Assembly (NCBI GenBank): GCA_964543525.1 | Contig: CAZIYW010000007.1 | Coordinates: forward strand, 11,818 to 75,817 | Reading direction: 5' to 3' | Length of the DNA: 64,000 nucleotides | Source of the DNA: CBDVBE01 sp964543525 | GTDB lineage: Bacteria > Fibrobacterota > Chitinivibrionia > Chitinivibrionales > JANQEN01 | Shown: positions 17,555 to 26,566 of the stretch, in pieces | Position numbering within the stretch: the first letter of the stretch is position 1 | Layout of the letters: the number at the start of each line of letters is the position of its first letter | Translations under genes and position numbers: made by a program | The notes under the pieces: model-generated | What the model saw: the letters and a program-made list of their open reading frames with translations, nothing else | Databases searched by the model: none | Told to the model about the DNA's origin: nothing

Positions 17555-19395
17555 TTACCCTGCGGCGGAGAACTGGATGTCGTAGAAATATTTGTACCGA
17601 TTATTCAGTGCGATAAGCTCATCGTGGGTACCCTGCTCAATAATCCGTCCTGCGTCAAGTACGATAATCCTGTCGGCATGGCGAATGGTTGACAAACGAT
17701 GGGCTACCACCAGGGCGGTTCTGTTCTGAATCAGGTTATCAATTGCTTTTTGTACCAGGCGCTCCGATTCGGTGTCAAGCGCAGAGGTCGCCTCATCAAG
17801 AATAAGTATATGGGATTCTTCAGAAGTGCCCGTGCAATGGACAGTCGCTGCCGTTGCCCCCCGGACAGCATAACCCCCTGCTCCCCGATAACCGTACTAA
17901 ATCCGTCGGGAAGTTTCTCAATAAATTCCACGGCATTTGACGCGGTAGCCGCGGCAATCACCTCATCCATGGAGGCTTCACCGGACCCGTACTTGATATT
18001 ATTCTCTATTGTATCATTAAAAAGAAACGTCTCCTGAGATACGATGCCGAACAGATTGCGCAGGGCAACCAGATCCATCTCACGAGTATCTTTCCCGTCG
18101 ATAGTAATTACCCCCCGGTTTATTTCATAAAAGCGGGGAAGCAGATCCAGAACAGTGGTCTTTCCGGCGCCGCTCGACCCGACAAGGGCAACGACCTCGC
18201 CTTTTTTTACCGTTACGGTCACCCCGTTTAATACCGACTCCCTGGTTCCCGGATAGGTAAACCATACATCCTGTAAACAGATCTCACGCTCAAACGCCGG
18301 GGCCTTTTTTTCTACGCTTGTATCCAGCTCTTCAGTTGGCACGTTTAACAACCCGAACACCCGCTCTGCCGCAGCAATGCCTGCCTGAATGATATTATTT
18401 ACGGTGCCGATTTTTTTCAGCGGTTGATATGACGAGAAAAAGAAAATCAGAAATCTGAAAAAATCTTCCGGGGTGAATTGAGGTGAACCTGCCATCGATG
18501 CATTTCCGCCGTACCAAAGTAACACAGCGGTAAAATACATTGCCAGCGCTTCAGTCAATGGTATCAACAACGCCCGTATTTTCTCCGATCTGAATGCGCT
18601 TCTTGTATACTTTTCATTCTCCTGCTTGAATTTCTCCGTTTCCACGGTATTCATATTAAACATTTTCACCGCACGGACACCCTGTATTGTCTCAGTCAAC
18701 ACAGAAAGAATGCCGGAAAAATTCCTAAGCACCCGTTTGCTCCGCCGCTTCACCGCCCTGCCGATTTTTATTATGAGCACACTCAACACCGGATAAATGA
18801 TAAACACCAGAACAGTGAGCTTGAAATTTATTATAAAGAGCATGGTGGCAAAGAACAGTAATCGTAACGGCTCCATAATTAACTTGCTCAGGGTGTCGGT
18901 CATTGATCGGTTAATCTGTGTGATATCGTTTACTATAAGAGAAACTATCTTTCCTGATTTATTCCGATCGTAATAGGTAACCGGCAGCATAAGCACATGC
19001 TCGTATAAAAGATTGCGCATATCCCGTATCACATTAAGATTGAGGATTTTCAGCAGCAGTCTGTTGATATAAAAAAAGATATTTTTTATTGTATAGGTCA
19101 CGACAATAAGCAGGCAGACCACAGCAAGGGGATTGCCAAACCGCTCCGATCTCACCGTCTGACAGGTTATGTATTTAAAAAACTGGTTAAGGTGCTGTAT
19201 CGACAGATCAGGTTTTACCGCAACAGCAGCATCCGGGTTGAAAAGCGTCTGCGGAAGAGTACCCAGAAACCAAATTGCCATACCGTCCAGTGAGACAATG
19301 ATAAAAGAAAGGACGACCGATATAACAAAGAGATGCCCATATGGCCTCATAAAGCCAAGCATCTTTTTATAGGTCTGAAACGATTTCATCAACAT
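17555..19395 (-). CDS. MsbA-like ABC exporter, interrupted by one frameshift near 17812-17814
   Basis: This is a half-transporter with six membrane segments (about residues 1-320) followed by a nucleotide-binding domain (Walker A GSSGAGKTT, signature LSGGQRQR). Members flip lipid A-type or other lipid-linked substrates. The frame from 19395 stops at 17731 just after SIARALLKNP, in the middle of the Walker B region. Reading on in the next frame from there gives LDEATSALDTESERLVQ, then the switch histidine in VVAHRLSTIRHADRI and a normal C-terminus ending at TAA 17555-17557. One missing G in the GGG at 17812-17814 (expected GGGG) would restore a full protein of about 612 residues. The lesion may be an assembly error or a recent inactivation. 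The next gene follows by a few bases. Confidence 0.85.
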
Positions 19396-19537
19396 GTCTG
19401 CTTAGTTAAAAAAATGGAGCATACGGTATGCGCACTAATTGCACCGATAGTATTTTAAACGAATATATAAACGTTTTACCGTTCATTTAACAATTCCAAT
19501 TTCTGTTTGTTACCTTATACCAGCTATCAATATATAT

Positions 19538-20275
19538 ATGAAATATTACCGTGTAAAATATGTCATACCACTTTCTCTTACCCTGTTTTCCGTAATAATA
19601 TCTTTCGGCCATACAGAAACCTCTCCGTCGAAATCTATCAGTAAGCCTGCGTATTTTATCGGTGGTAATTTTCTATATAACCGCCGTGACGGTGCATACG
19701 TATTTGAAACATTCAACAAACAGCAGAATATTGTTCTACCGAAACTTTCACTCTTCGGTGTTAATATGGGCAAACGATACTATACAACACCGTGGCTCCG
19801 CTTTCAACTTGACATCCTGTTTAACTTTGGCAGAAGTATAGAAGATACCCTCTATTATGGTGCATACTTTGCCCGTAAATATTCCTATAAAAATTTCGAT
19901 TTTCTGGTCGATATGCACCTGGTGAGACCAATAAGCGGCACCCTGGATCTGTTTGTCCTCTCCGGGGGTGGTCTCACATACTTCCATCTTGAAGAGCAGA
20001 CCATGCGTCCCGATGATCCAAAAGAGGAAATTTCCATTTCCGATTATAAAGGAGCGGATATAAAACGATGGAGTCCCTGTGTTCAATTCGGCGCCGGCCT
20101 TGACATTACACCGGTAAAAAGCATGGGATTCTGTTTCACTTACTCCTATCGTATCTGGAAACCGGTGGAATTAATAGACGCCCGCGATATGCCGCTTGAA
20201 GGTATCGAATACAGAGAACGGTTCTTCTCTCATGTGTTTCAGGTAAAATTTCTTTTTAATTTGACCCCGGAATAA
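19538..20275 (+). CDS. secreted or outer-membrane protein, small beta-barrel candidate
   Basis: I do not recognise a named family. The 245-residue product has an N-terminal signal peptide (YVIPLSLTLFSVIISFG, cleavage near residue 26). After that come alternating aromatic and polar strands such as WLRFQLDILFNFG, FDFLVDMHLVRP, PCVQFGAGLDITP and FCFTYSYRIWKP, and the last residues FSHVFQVKFLFNLTPE look like a barrel's closing strand. This suggests a porin-like or OmpW/OmpA-like 8- to 10-strand barrel. It is transcribed away from the exporter gene. Function is unknown. Confidence 0.6.
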   Translation: MKYYRVKYVIPLSLTLFSVIISFGHTETSPSKSISKPAYFIGGNFLYNRRDGAYVFETFNKQQNIVLPKLSLFGVNMGKRYYTTPWLRFQLDILFNFGRSIEDTLYYGAYFARKYSYKNFDFLVDMHLVRPISGTLDLFVLSGGGLTYFHLEEQTMRPDDPKEEISISDYKGADIKRWSPCVQFGAGLDITPVKSMGFCFTYSYRIWKPVELIDARDMPLEGIEYRERFFSHVFQVKFLFNLTPE

Positions 20276-20611
20276 AAACAACTGTATTTAATGCGGTCCC
20301 CTTCAAACGGGGGCTTCTTCACAACAACGCCAGCCACCGGACAAAGCTTCACTTTGGTCGGGGAGGATACCGGCCGAAACATTTCAATGTCGACTGGTAC
20401 TATATTCACTCGCCGAGAAATCAATCGCGCGAGATAGACAATAAGAAATATCATAGAGTGTCCACAAACATTTCAGATGGTCTCGTCAAGATCTTCGATG
20501 GTGGAATTCATTTGATAAAAAGTAAACCGCCCACTTTCACTCTTCAGAAACTATTGCACAATACCGATAAAAATATTGCACAAAAAAATTTTTTACTGTA
20601 TATTTAAGCCT
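20276..20611. other. intergenic region upstream of the ilv attenuator
   Basis: No gene is supported. A short minus-strand frame here has no recognisable features. The last 60 bp contain two copies of ATTGCACAA (20553-20561 and 20575-20583), 22 bp apart, about two helical turns, which could be a regulator site. The second copy overlaps the -35 element of the leader promoter. Confidence 0.4.
20576..20604 (+). promoter_or_regulatory. sigma-70-type promoter for the ilv leader
   Basis: TTGCAC (20576-20581) and TATATT (20599-20604) are separated by exactly 17 bp. A start site 7-8 bases after the -10 hexamer would fall at 20611-20612, right at the ATG of the leader peptide, so the transcript could be leaderless. 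This is predicted from sequence only. Confidence 0.6.
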
Positions 20612-20704
20612 ATGAAAGTACTACAACCCGTTTTATCAATAATAGTCGTGGTAAACATTATTATTATCCTCCTGGATAAAAACAGAGGGGAGACGGGTTA
20701 CTAG
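20612..20704 (+). CDS. branched-chain amino acid leader peptide (attenuator control)
   Basis: This 30-codon frame encodes a peptide in which 15 residues are Val, Ile or Leu (five V, six I, four L), concentrated at codons 10-21 (IIVVVNIIIILL). It ends at TAG 20702-20704, and a terminator hairpin starts 27 bp further on. This is the arrangement of ilv/leu leader peptides such as those in enterobacteria, where ribosome stalling at branched-chain codons decides whether the downstream operon is transcribed. No Shine-Dalgarno sequence precedes the ATG. It is too short to be an ordinary protein gene and its role is read from composition and position. Confidence 0.85.
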   Translation: MKVLQPVLSIIVVVNIIIILLDKNRGETGY

Positions 20705-20762
20705 TACCTCACAGTAAAGAAAAAAAATAAAGCCCGTTTCCCGAAGGAAACGGGCTTTTTTT
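20688..20762 (+). promoter_or_regulatory. transcription attenuator: antiterminator and intrinsic terminator before ilvB
   Basis: Terminator: AGCCCGTTTCC (20731-20741) and GGAAACGGGCT (20746-20756) form a perfect 11-bp stem with a CGAA loop, followed by seven T (20756-20762). Antiterminator: GGGAGACGGGTT (20688-20699) pairs over 12 bp (two G.U) with AGCCCGTTTCCC (20731-20742), using the whole left arm of the terminator. The antiterminator strand lies in the last codons of the leader peptide, so a ribosome stalled at the Val/Ile/Leu run leaves it free, and a ribosome at the stop codon covers it. Confidence 0.88.
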
Positions 20763-20922
20763 ATTATAAACTGAAATTGAGCGATTCATGTCGTTATTAT
20801 GTACTGAAAAAGTAAATATATGAAAACATTCGCTCAATCCAGGTATAAATACTTTACTTGATTCAAGTTAAAGATTGTAGGTATTTTTCAGTATCCTTTT
20901 TCACGTATCACGGGAGGACACG

Positions 20923-22647
20923 TTGAAAAAAACAGGTGCGGAAGTTCTCGTTGACGGATTAATCCAGGAGAATGTGGATATTATCTTCGGCTATCCCGGC
21001 GGTGTGGTTATTCCAATTTTTGATGTATTATACGACGCGAAAAAGCTGAAAATCATTCTTACCCGTCACGAGCAGGCTGCAGCGCACGCGGCTGACGGTT
21101 ATGCCAGGGCCACGGGAAAGGTGGGAGTGTGCCTGTCCACCTCTGGGCCCGGCGCCACCAACATGGTCACCGGTATTGCCACGGCCTACCTTGACAGCGT
21201 TCCGTTGGTAGCAATCACCGGCCAGGTGAGTACCCCAATGCTCGGGACCGACGCGTTTCAGGAAGCCGATATGGTCGGAATTTCCCGGCCGGTAACGAAA
21301 CATAACTTTCTGGTTAAAACCGTTGAAGAATTGCCTGTGACCATTAAACAGGCCTTTCATATTGCCCGGACGGGACGGCCGGGGCCGGTACTTATTGACA
21401 TTCCGGTTGATGTTTCCCGGAGTATTCTTCACAACTATGAGTACCCAAAGGTTGTTTCTATCCGCAGCTATAAACCCAATGTTGTTGGCCACGCCCGGCA
21501 GATTAAAAAGGCTGCCGCTGCCATTAAAGCGGCGAAGAAGCCGCTTATCTATGCCGGCGGCGGTATTATTATCGCAGGTGCACACCGTGAACTGCGTGAA
21601 TTCGTGGAAAAAACAAATATACCGGTTACCACTACGCTTATGGGCCTGGGCGGATTCCCCGGGACCCACAGGCTCTTTCTGGGTATGCCCGGTATGCACG
21701 GCACCAAAGCGGCCAACTATTCCCTGCAGAATACGGATCTCATTCTCTCTATCGGCGCCCGCTTTGATGACCGGGTTACCGGCAGTGTTGAGAAATTTGC
21801 TCCCTATGCAAAAATTATACATATGGATATTGACCCGGCTGCAATCTCTAAAATCATTAAAGTGGATATCCCGGTGGTCGGCGATGCAAAGAATATTCTT
21901 ATACAGTTAAATAAAGTGGTGGAACCCGGGGATTATACCGCTTGGAACAAACAAATCACGCAGTGGAAAGGGAAAAGCATGTTCAGATATACACCGTCAA
22001 AAACCGTCATTAAACCACAGGCGGTGGTTGAAGCGGTGTACAAGGAGACCGGAGGTAACGCGGTTATTACCACCGAGGTGGGTCAGAATCAGATGTGGAC
22101 CGCCCACTACTACAAATTTGACAAACCAAGAACCTTGTTAAGCTCAGGCGGGCTCGGTACCATGGGCTATGGCATGCCGGCCGCGATGGGTGCGGCACTT
22201 GCCGTGAAAAATCCGGTTATCGATATCGCCGGTGACGGATCCATTCAAATGAACATCCAGGAACTGGCCACCATAGCACTGAACAATATTCCGGTAAAAG
22301 TAGTCATTCTGAACAACGGGTACCTCGGCATGGTACGACAATGGCAGGAACTTTTTTATAATAAACGATACAGCTCAAGTTGTCTTATGGCGGATCCCGT
22401 TTGTGCCGGCTGTAAAGATACCACGAAATGCAAACGCAAATACATCCCGGACTTTATTGCTCTGGCACACAGTTACGGTATTCCGGCATTCAGAGCCGAA
22501 AAACCGTCCGAGATACTGCCGGTCCTGAGAAAAGGACTCAAGGTGAAAGGGCCGGCAATCATGGAATTTATTGTCTCCCGCGAGGAAAATGTATTTCCCA
22601 TGGTACCTGCAGGCCAGCCGCTCGATCAGATAATGGAGGAAAAATGA
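20923..22647 (+). CDS. ilvB: acetolactate synthase, large (catalytic) subunit
   Basis: It condenses two pyruvates to acetolactate (valine, leucine) or pyruvate with 2-oxobutyrate to acetohydroxybutyrate (isoleucine). The 574-residue length, LTRHEQAAAHAADGYARATG with the catalytic glutamate, the FAD-region IDIPVDVS, and the thiamine-diphosphate motif DIAGDGSIQMNIQEL...LNNGYLGMVRQWQEL all match. A Cys-rich insert CAGCKDTTKC near residue 491 is unusual and could bind a metal. The start is TTG at 20923 with GGGAGGA seven bases before. It is the first structural gene behind the attenuator, and its stop overlaps the ilvN start. Confidence 0.96.
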   Translation: MKKTGAEVLVDGLIQENVDIIFGYPGGVVIPIFDVLYDAKKLKIILTRHEQAAAHAADGYARATGKVGVCLSTSGPGATNMVTGIATAYLDSVPLVAITGQVSTPMLGTDAFQEADMVGISRPVTKHNFLVKTVEELPVTIKQAFHIARTGRPGPVLIDIPVDVSRSILHNYEYPKVVSIRSYKPNVVGHARQIKKAAAAIKAAKKPLIYAGGGIIIAGAHRELREFVEKTNIPVTTTLMGLGGFPGTHRLFLGMPGMHGTKAANYSLQNTDLILSIGARFDDRVTGSVEKFAPYAKIIHMDIDPAAISKIIKVDIPVVGDAKNILIQLNKVVEPGDYTAWNKQITQWKGKSMFRYTPSKTVIKPQAVVEAVYKETGGNAVITTEVGQNQMWTAHYYKFDKPRTLLSSGGLGTMGYGMPAAMGAALAVKNPVIDIAGDGSIQMNIQELATIALNNIPVKVVILNNGYLGMVRQWQELFYNKRYSSSCLMADPVCAGCKDTTKCKRKYIPDFIALAHSYGIPAFRAEKPSEILPVLRKGLKVKGPAIMEFIVSREENVFPMVPAGQPLDQIMEEK

Positions 22648-23126
22648 AAACACACACTATTTCCATGTTTGTTGAAAACCACAGCGGTTCACTTTCCCGT
22701 ATCGCCGGCCTGTTCTCCAGCAGAGGGTACAATATCACCAGTCTGGCCGTAGCTGAAACGGAAGATCCGAGTGTATCACGTATGACCATTGTCGTGGACG
22801 GTGATGAAGATGTGCTCGAGCAGGTTGTCAAGCAACTCAACCGTCTTATCGACGTAATTAAGGTCATTGATTTTCAGAACGAGCCGATCATCGATCGGGA
22901 GCTTACCCTTATCAGAATCAATATCACCAAAGCATATCGGCACGAGATAATTACCCTGGTCAATATATTCGGCGGTAAAATTATCGCAGTCACACAGACC
23001 TCAATAACCATAGAGCTGACCGGTACAAGTAATACGATAAATGATTTCATTGCCCTGGTACAACCCTATGGGATTAAGGAACTGGTACGAACCGGAAAGA
23101 TTGCAATTGCCCAGGCGAAACACTGA
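22644..23126 (+). CDS. ilvN: acetolactate synthase, small (regulatory) subunit
   Basis: This 160-residue protein begins MKTHTISMFVENHSGSLSRIAGLFSSRGYN, the standard ACT-domain opening of IlvH/IlvN, with the second conserved block IRINITKAY...FGGKIIAVTQTSITIELTG in the C-terminal half. It activates the large subunit and confers valine feedback. The ATG at 22644 overlaps the ilvB stop (ATGA) and has GGAGGA before it. The longer frame reaching back into ilvB is not used. Confidence 0.95.
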   Translation: MKTHTISMFVENHSGSLSRIAGLFSSRGYNITSLAVAETEDPSVSRMTIVVDGDEDVLEQVVKQLNRLIDVIKVIDFQNEPIIDRELTLIRINITKAYRHEIITLVNIFGGKIIAVTQTSITIELTGTSNTINDFIALVQPYGIKELVRTGKIAIAQAKH

Positions 23127-23227
23127 CCTGAAATAATACCGGAATGATGTTTGTTTGTTAATCGTAAACAAGAACCAATTAACAACGTTTTCATATACAC
23201 AGGTAAATCGGGAAAGGAGCCGGACAC

Positions 23228-24328
23228 ATGGCAGTTATCGATTTTGGCGGTGTAAAGGAGCGGGTAGTAACCCGTAAAGAATTCTCTCTGGCGAAAGCAC
23301 GGAAAATACTCAGGAACGAAACCATTGCAGTCATTGGGTATGGAGTCCAGGGACCGGCACAGGCTTTGAACCTGAAAGATAACGGGATACGGGTTATTAT
23401 CGGTCAGGCGAAAGCGTTCAAGAGCGATTGGAACCGCGCGGTAAAAGACGGCTGGAAACCGGGCAGGACCCTCTTTGATATTGAGGAGGCTGTAAAGCGG
23501 GGTACCATTATCAAGATGCTGGTCACCGATGCTGCCCAGCGGCAGATATGGCCCCTGGTAAAGAAACATCTCAATCCCGGCGACGCACTCTATTTCTCAC
23601 ACGGCTTCTCTATTGTCTACAAGAATCAGACCAAAGTGATCCCGCCGGAGGACGTTGATGTCATTATGGTTGCGCCAAAGGGAAGCGGGACCTCCGTGCG
23701 TCGTAATTTCCTTTCCGGCGCCGGTATCAATTCCAGTTATGCGGTGTATCAAAACTCTACAGGCAGGGCAACGGAACGCTGCCTTGCAGTGGGTATAGGC
23801 ATTGGTTCAGGCTACCTGTTTCCGACGACCTTTGAAAAAGAGGTGTTCAGCGACCTGACAGGCGAGCGTGGTGTGCTGATGGGCGCCCTTGCCGGGATCA
23901 TGGAGGCTCAATATGACGTGCTGCGTAAACATGGCCACTCTCCCAGTGAAGCATTCAATGAAACCGTGGAAGAACTGACCCGGAGTCTGATTCGTCTGGT
24001 TGACGAAAACGGCATGGACTGGATGTACTCCAACTGCTCTGCAACGGCACAACGGGGCGCACTGGACTGGAAACCGAAATTCAAAAAGGCGGCCCTGCCG
24101 GTGTTCAATGAGCTGTACAAGCGGGTTAAGGACGGCGTTGAAACCAAGCGGGTTATTTCAGTATGCGGCAGAAAAGATTACAAACAACGCCTGGATAAGG
24201 AATTGTCTGTTATGCGTAATTCAGAGATGTGGCGGGCCGGGAGCGCGGTTCGCTCGTTGAGGCCAAAAGAGAAGGCAAAGACCATTACCAAAGCGACCAG
24301 AGGCATCGGCGGCCGTAAAGAAAATTAA
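23228..24328 (+). CDS. ilvC: ketol-acid reductoisomerase, plant/fungal/Bacteroidetes-type
   Basis: This 366-residue enzyme isomerises and reduces acetolactate with NAD(P)H. It has the N-terminal Rossmann motif IAVIGYGVQGPAQALNLKDNG and the metal-binding region EVFSDLTGERGVLMGALAGIMEAQYD. The KGSGTSVRRNF and GINSSYAVYQ segments with an extended C-terminus are the pattern of the KARI branch known from yeast, plants and Bacteroidetes and not that of Proteobacteria or Firmicutes. AAGGAG lies nine bases before the ATG. It follows ilvN by 101 bp in the operon. Confidence 0.94.
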   Translation: MAVIDFGGVKERVVTRKEFSLAKARKILRNETIAVIGYGVQGPAQALNLKDNGIRVIIGQAKAFKSDWNRAVKDGWKPGRTLFDIEEAVKRGTIIKMLVTDAAQRQIWPLVKKHLNPGDALYFSHGFSIVYKNQTKVIPPEDVDVIMVAPKGSGTSVRRNFLSGAGINSSYAVYQNSTGRATERCLAVGIGIGSGYLFPTTFEKEVFSDLTGERGVLMGALAGIMEAQYDVLRKHGHSPSEAFNETVEELTRSLIRLVDENGMDWMYSNCSATAQRGALDWKPKFKKAALPVFNELYKRVKDGVETKRVISVCGRKDYKQRLDKELSVMRNSEMWRAGSAVRSLRPKEKAKTITKATRGIGGRKEN

Positions 24329-24411
24329 TTGGCCGGTTGTTGATGCCGGTTGTGGGAACGTATCAGGAGGCTCCTTCAGCAATAAGCCGGGCCATAAAAG
24401 AGGTAAAACTT

Positions 24412-25965
24412 ATGAATAATAAAGTGTTTATTTTCGACACAACATTACGTGACGGTGAACAGGCACTGCCGGCAAGCCTCTCCGTTGAGCAGAAACTCCA
24501 CATTGCCCGTCAGCTTGCTCGTCTGAAGGTCGATGTCATTGAGGCCGGTTTTCCCATATCGTCTCCCGGAGATTTTATTTCGGTTCAGACAATAGCGCAG
24601 AAAGTAAAAGGACCGATAATCTGCGGCCTGGCGCGCACTATTGAAAAGGATATAGTTGCCTGCGCCAAAGCCCTCAAACCGGCGGAGCGACCCCGTATCC
24701 ATATCTTTATAGGCACCTCCGCTATTCACACGCAAAAAAAGCTGCGCAAGTCAGAACAGGAGATTCTGGACATTGTCTCACGCAGTGTAAAACTCGCACG
24801 CAGAAAATGTGACGATGTTGAATTTTCTCCGGAAGACGCTGGACGGACCGGCATCGATTTTCTCTGCAGGGTTGTGGAGCAGGTAATTGCATGCGGCGCT
24901 ACAACGGTCAATATACCTGATACGGTCGGCTATACTATACCGGAGCAATTCGGTGAAATGATCCGACAACTGTTTAACCGCGTTCCCAACATTGACAAAA
25001 CCATTATTTCCGTACACTGTCACAATGATCTGGGCATGGCCACGGCAAATTCCATTACAGCAGTAAAGCACGGAGCTCGTCAGGTTGAATGTGCAATGAA
25101 CGGACTGGGTGAACGGGCCGGTAACGCCGCTCTTGAAGAGGTGGTTATGACTATCAAGCTGCGCAAGGATTTTCTCAAGGTTAAAACCGATATTAATACC
25201 AAAGAGATTATGCGAACAAGCAGACTTGTGCGTGATATCTGCGGAGTACCGATTCAGCCGAACAAAGCAATTATCGGCGCCAACGCCTTCTCACACTCTT
25301 CGGGCATTCATCAGGACGGGATTCTCAAGTCAAAGAAAACCTATGAAATTATGACACCGAAATCCATAGGGCTTGAGGAGAACCGGATGAATTTAACGAG
25401 CCGCTCCGGCAGCCATATGGTGAAAGCGCAGTTGCTCAGCCTGGGGTATAGTGAGGATGAAATCAACATGGAAGAGTTTTACGAGAGATTCATCACACTT
25501 GCAGACAAAAAAGGTACGGTATATGATGATGATCTTATAGCACTGATGGAATCAAAGAGCTTTGACGATATGAAAGACAATTTCAAACTTGACTATCTCA
25601 ATGTCTCGAGTGGCACGGGCACGGTAGCAACTGCGACGGTTCGAATCATTGCCTTCGGCGAGACGTTTCAGGAAGCGGCAACCGGTGATGGCGCCGTCGA
25701 TGCCACCACGAAAGCAATCGACCGCGTCGTCGGCTATAACATTCTCGTAAAAGATTTTCATATCGATGCGATTACCCAGGGCCGGGAAGCTCTCGGAAGA
25801 GTCAAGATCGTGGCAACCGCACATGAAGGCAGCTTTACAGGTACCGGCGCCAGCACCGACATTGTTGAAGCATCCGCTTTTGCCTATATGGATATAGTCA
25901 ATAAGATCAGCCGTATGAAAAAATTCGGAAAAAAGACCAAAAAACGCAGATCGGGGACTTTATGA
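24412..25965 (+). CDS. leuA: 2-isopropylmalate synthase
   Basis: It condenses acetyl-CoA with 2-oxoisovalerate, the first committed leucine step. The 517-residue product carries FDTTLRDGEQALPASL with the metal-binding DTTLRDGEQ, the VHCHNDLGMATANS metal histidines, the HSSGIHQDGILKSKKTYEIM region, and a C-terminal LeuA allosteric domain (about residues 395-510) with the SGTGTVATATVRI repeat. This supports the leucine enzyme over citramalate synthase. The ATG at 24412 with AGAGG upstream gives the normal N-terminus; an in-frame ATG at 24337 adds a 25-residue extension that I do not use. Its stop overlaps the following start. Confidence 0.94.
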   Translation: MNNKVFIFDTTLRDGEQALPASLSVEQKLHIARQLARLKVDVIEAGFPISSPGDFISVQTIAQKVKGPIICGLARTIEKDIVACAKALKPAERPRIHIFIGTSAIHTQKKLRKSEQEILDIVSRSVKLARRKCDDVEFSPEDAGRTGIDFLCRVVEQVIACGATTVNIPDTVGYTIPEQFGEMIRQLFNRVPNIDKTIISVHCHNDLGMATANSITAVKHGARQVECAMNGLGERAGNAALEEVVMTIKLRKDFLKVKTDINTKEIMRTSRLVRDICGVPIQPNKAIIGANAFSHSSGIHQDGILKSKKTYEIMTPKSIGLEENRMNLTSRSGSHMVKAQLLSLGYSEDEINMEEFYERFITLADKKGTVYDDDLIALMESKSFDDMKDNFKLDYLNVSSGTGTVATATVRIIAFGETFQEAATGDGAVDATTKAIDRVVGYNILVKDFHIDAITQGREALGRVKIVATAHEGSFTGTGASTDIVEASAFAYMDIVNKISRMKKFGKKTKKRRSGTL

Positions 25966-26528
25966 ATTCCATACACCTTCACCCTCTTTGTTGCCAACCG
26001 GATAACACAGGATTACTGATAATTGATATACAGGAAGCATTCAGGAAGGCTGTTCTGGAATTTGAACGGGTTGCACATAATGCTGCGGTTCTTGCCCGGG
26101 GATTCTCATTGCTGGGTCTGCCGGTACTGGCAACCGAGCAATATCCCAAAGGCCTGGGAAAAACTGATGAACGGGTTCACCGGAGCTGTACCCGGTGGAA
26201 CCTTATCGAAAAGACCTGTTTTTCATGTACTGCGGCAAAGGGATTCATGGAAAAGATACAGGCCCTAGGTATAGAGAACCTGGTTGTCTGCGGCATTGAG
26301 AGCCATGTATGCGTCAATCAGACAGTACTCGGGCTGCTGCAGGGCTCCTATACGGTGCATATTGCTGTTGACACCATGGCATCACGGAACAGGGCAGACC
26401 ACGAAACCGCACTGCGTAAAATGGAGCAAGCAGGAGCCGTGCCGACCACTACGGAAATGTGCCTTTTTGAACTGGTGAAAGAGGCGGGGACGGAACAGTT
26501 TAAACAGATTCAGAAATTAATTAAATAA
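25962..26528 (+). CDS. isochorismatase-family cysteine hydrolase
   Basis: The 188-residue protein has the Asp-Lys-Cys hydrolase layout: GLLIIDIQEAF (D22), a mid lysine, and VVCGIESHVCVNQTVLGLL with the nucleophile Cys at about residue 117. Members hydrolyse amides or ether bonds of small molecules, including nicotinamide-like substrates. GIESHVC matches the ISOC/YcaC-like branch. Its ATG overlaps the leuA stop, so it is co-translated with branched-chain synthesis genes. No known pathway step explains it; removal of a toxic side product or a regulatory link is conceivable. Family is certain, role is not. Confidence 0.85.
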   Translation: MNSIHLHPLCCQPDNTGLLIIDIQEAFRKAVLEFERVAHNAAVLARGFSLLGLPVLATEQYPKGLGKTDERVHRSCTRWNLIEKTCFSCTAAKGFMEKIQALGIENLVVCGIESHVCVNQTVLGLLQGSYTVHIAVDTMASRNRADHETALRKMEQAGAVPTTTEMCLFELVKEAGTEQFKQIQKLIK

Positions 26529-26566
26529 CAGATAAACTCAAATATGATTCAACAGAAAGGGTCCTG

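Noticed and set aside
20757..20922. Possible T-box or other riboswitch before ilvB
   Set aside because: No T-box sequence or specifier loop; the leader-peptide attenuator explains control.
21028..21822. 264-codon minus-strand open frame inside ilvB
   Set aside because: Antisense to a certain gene with standard motifs; the product has no recognisable features.
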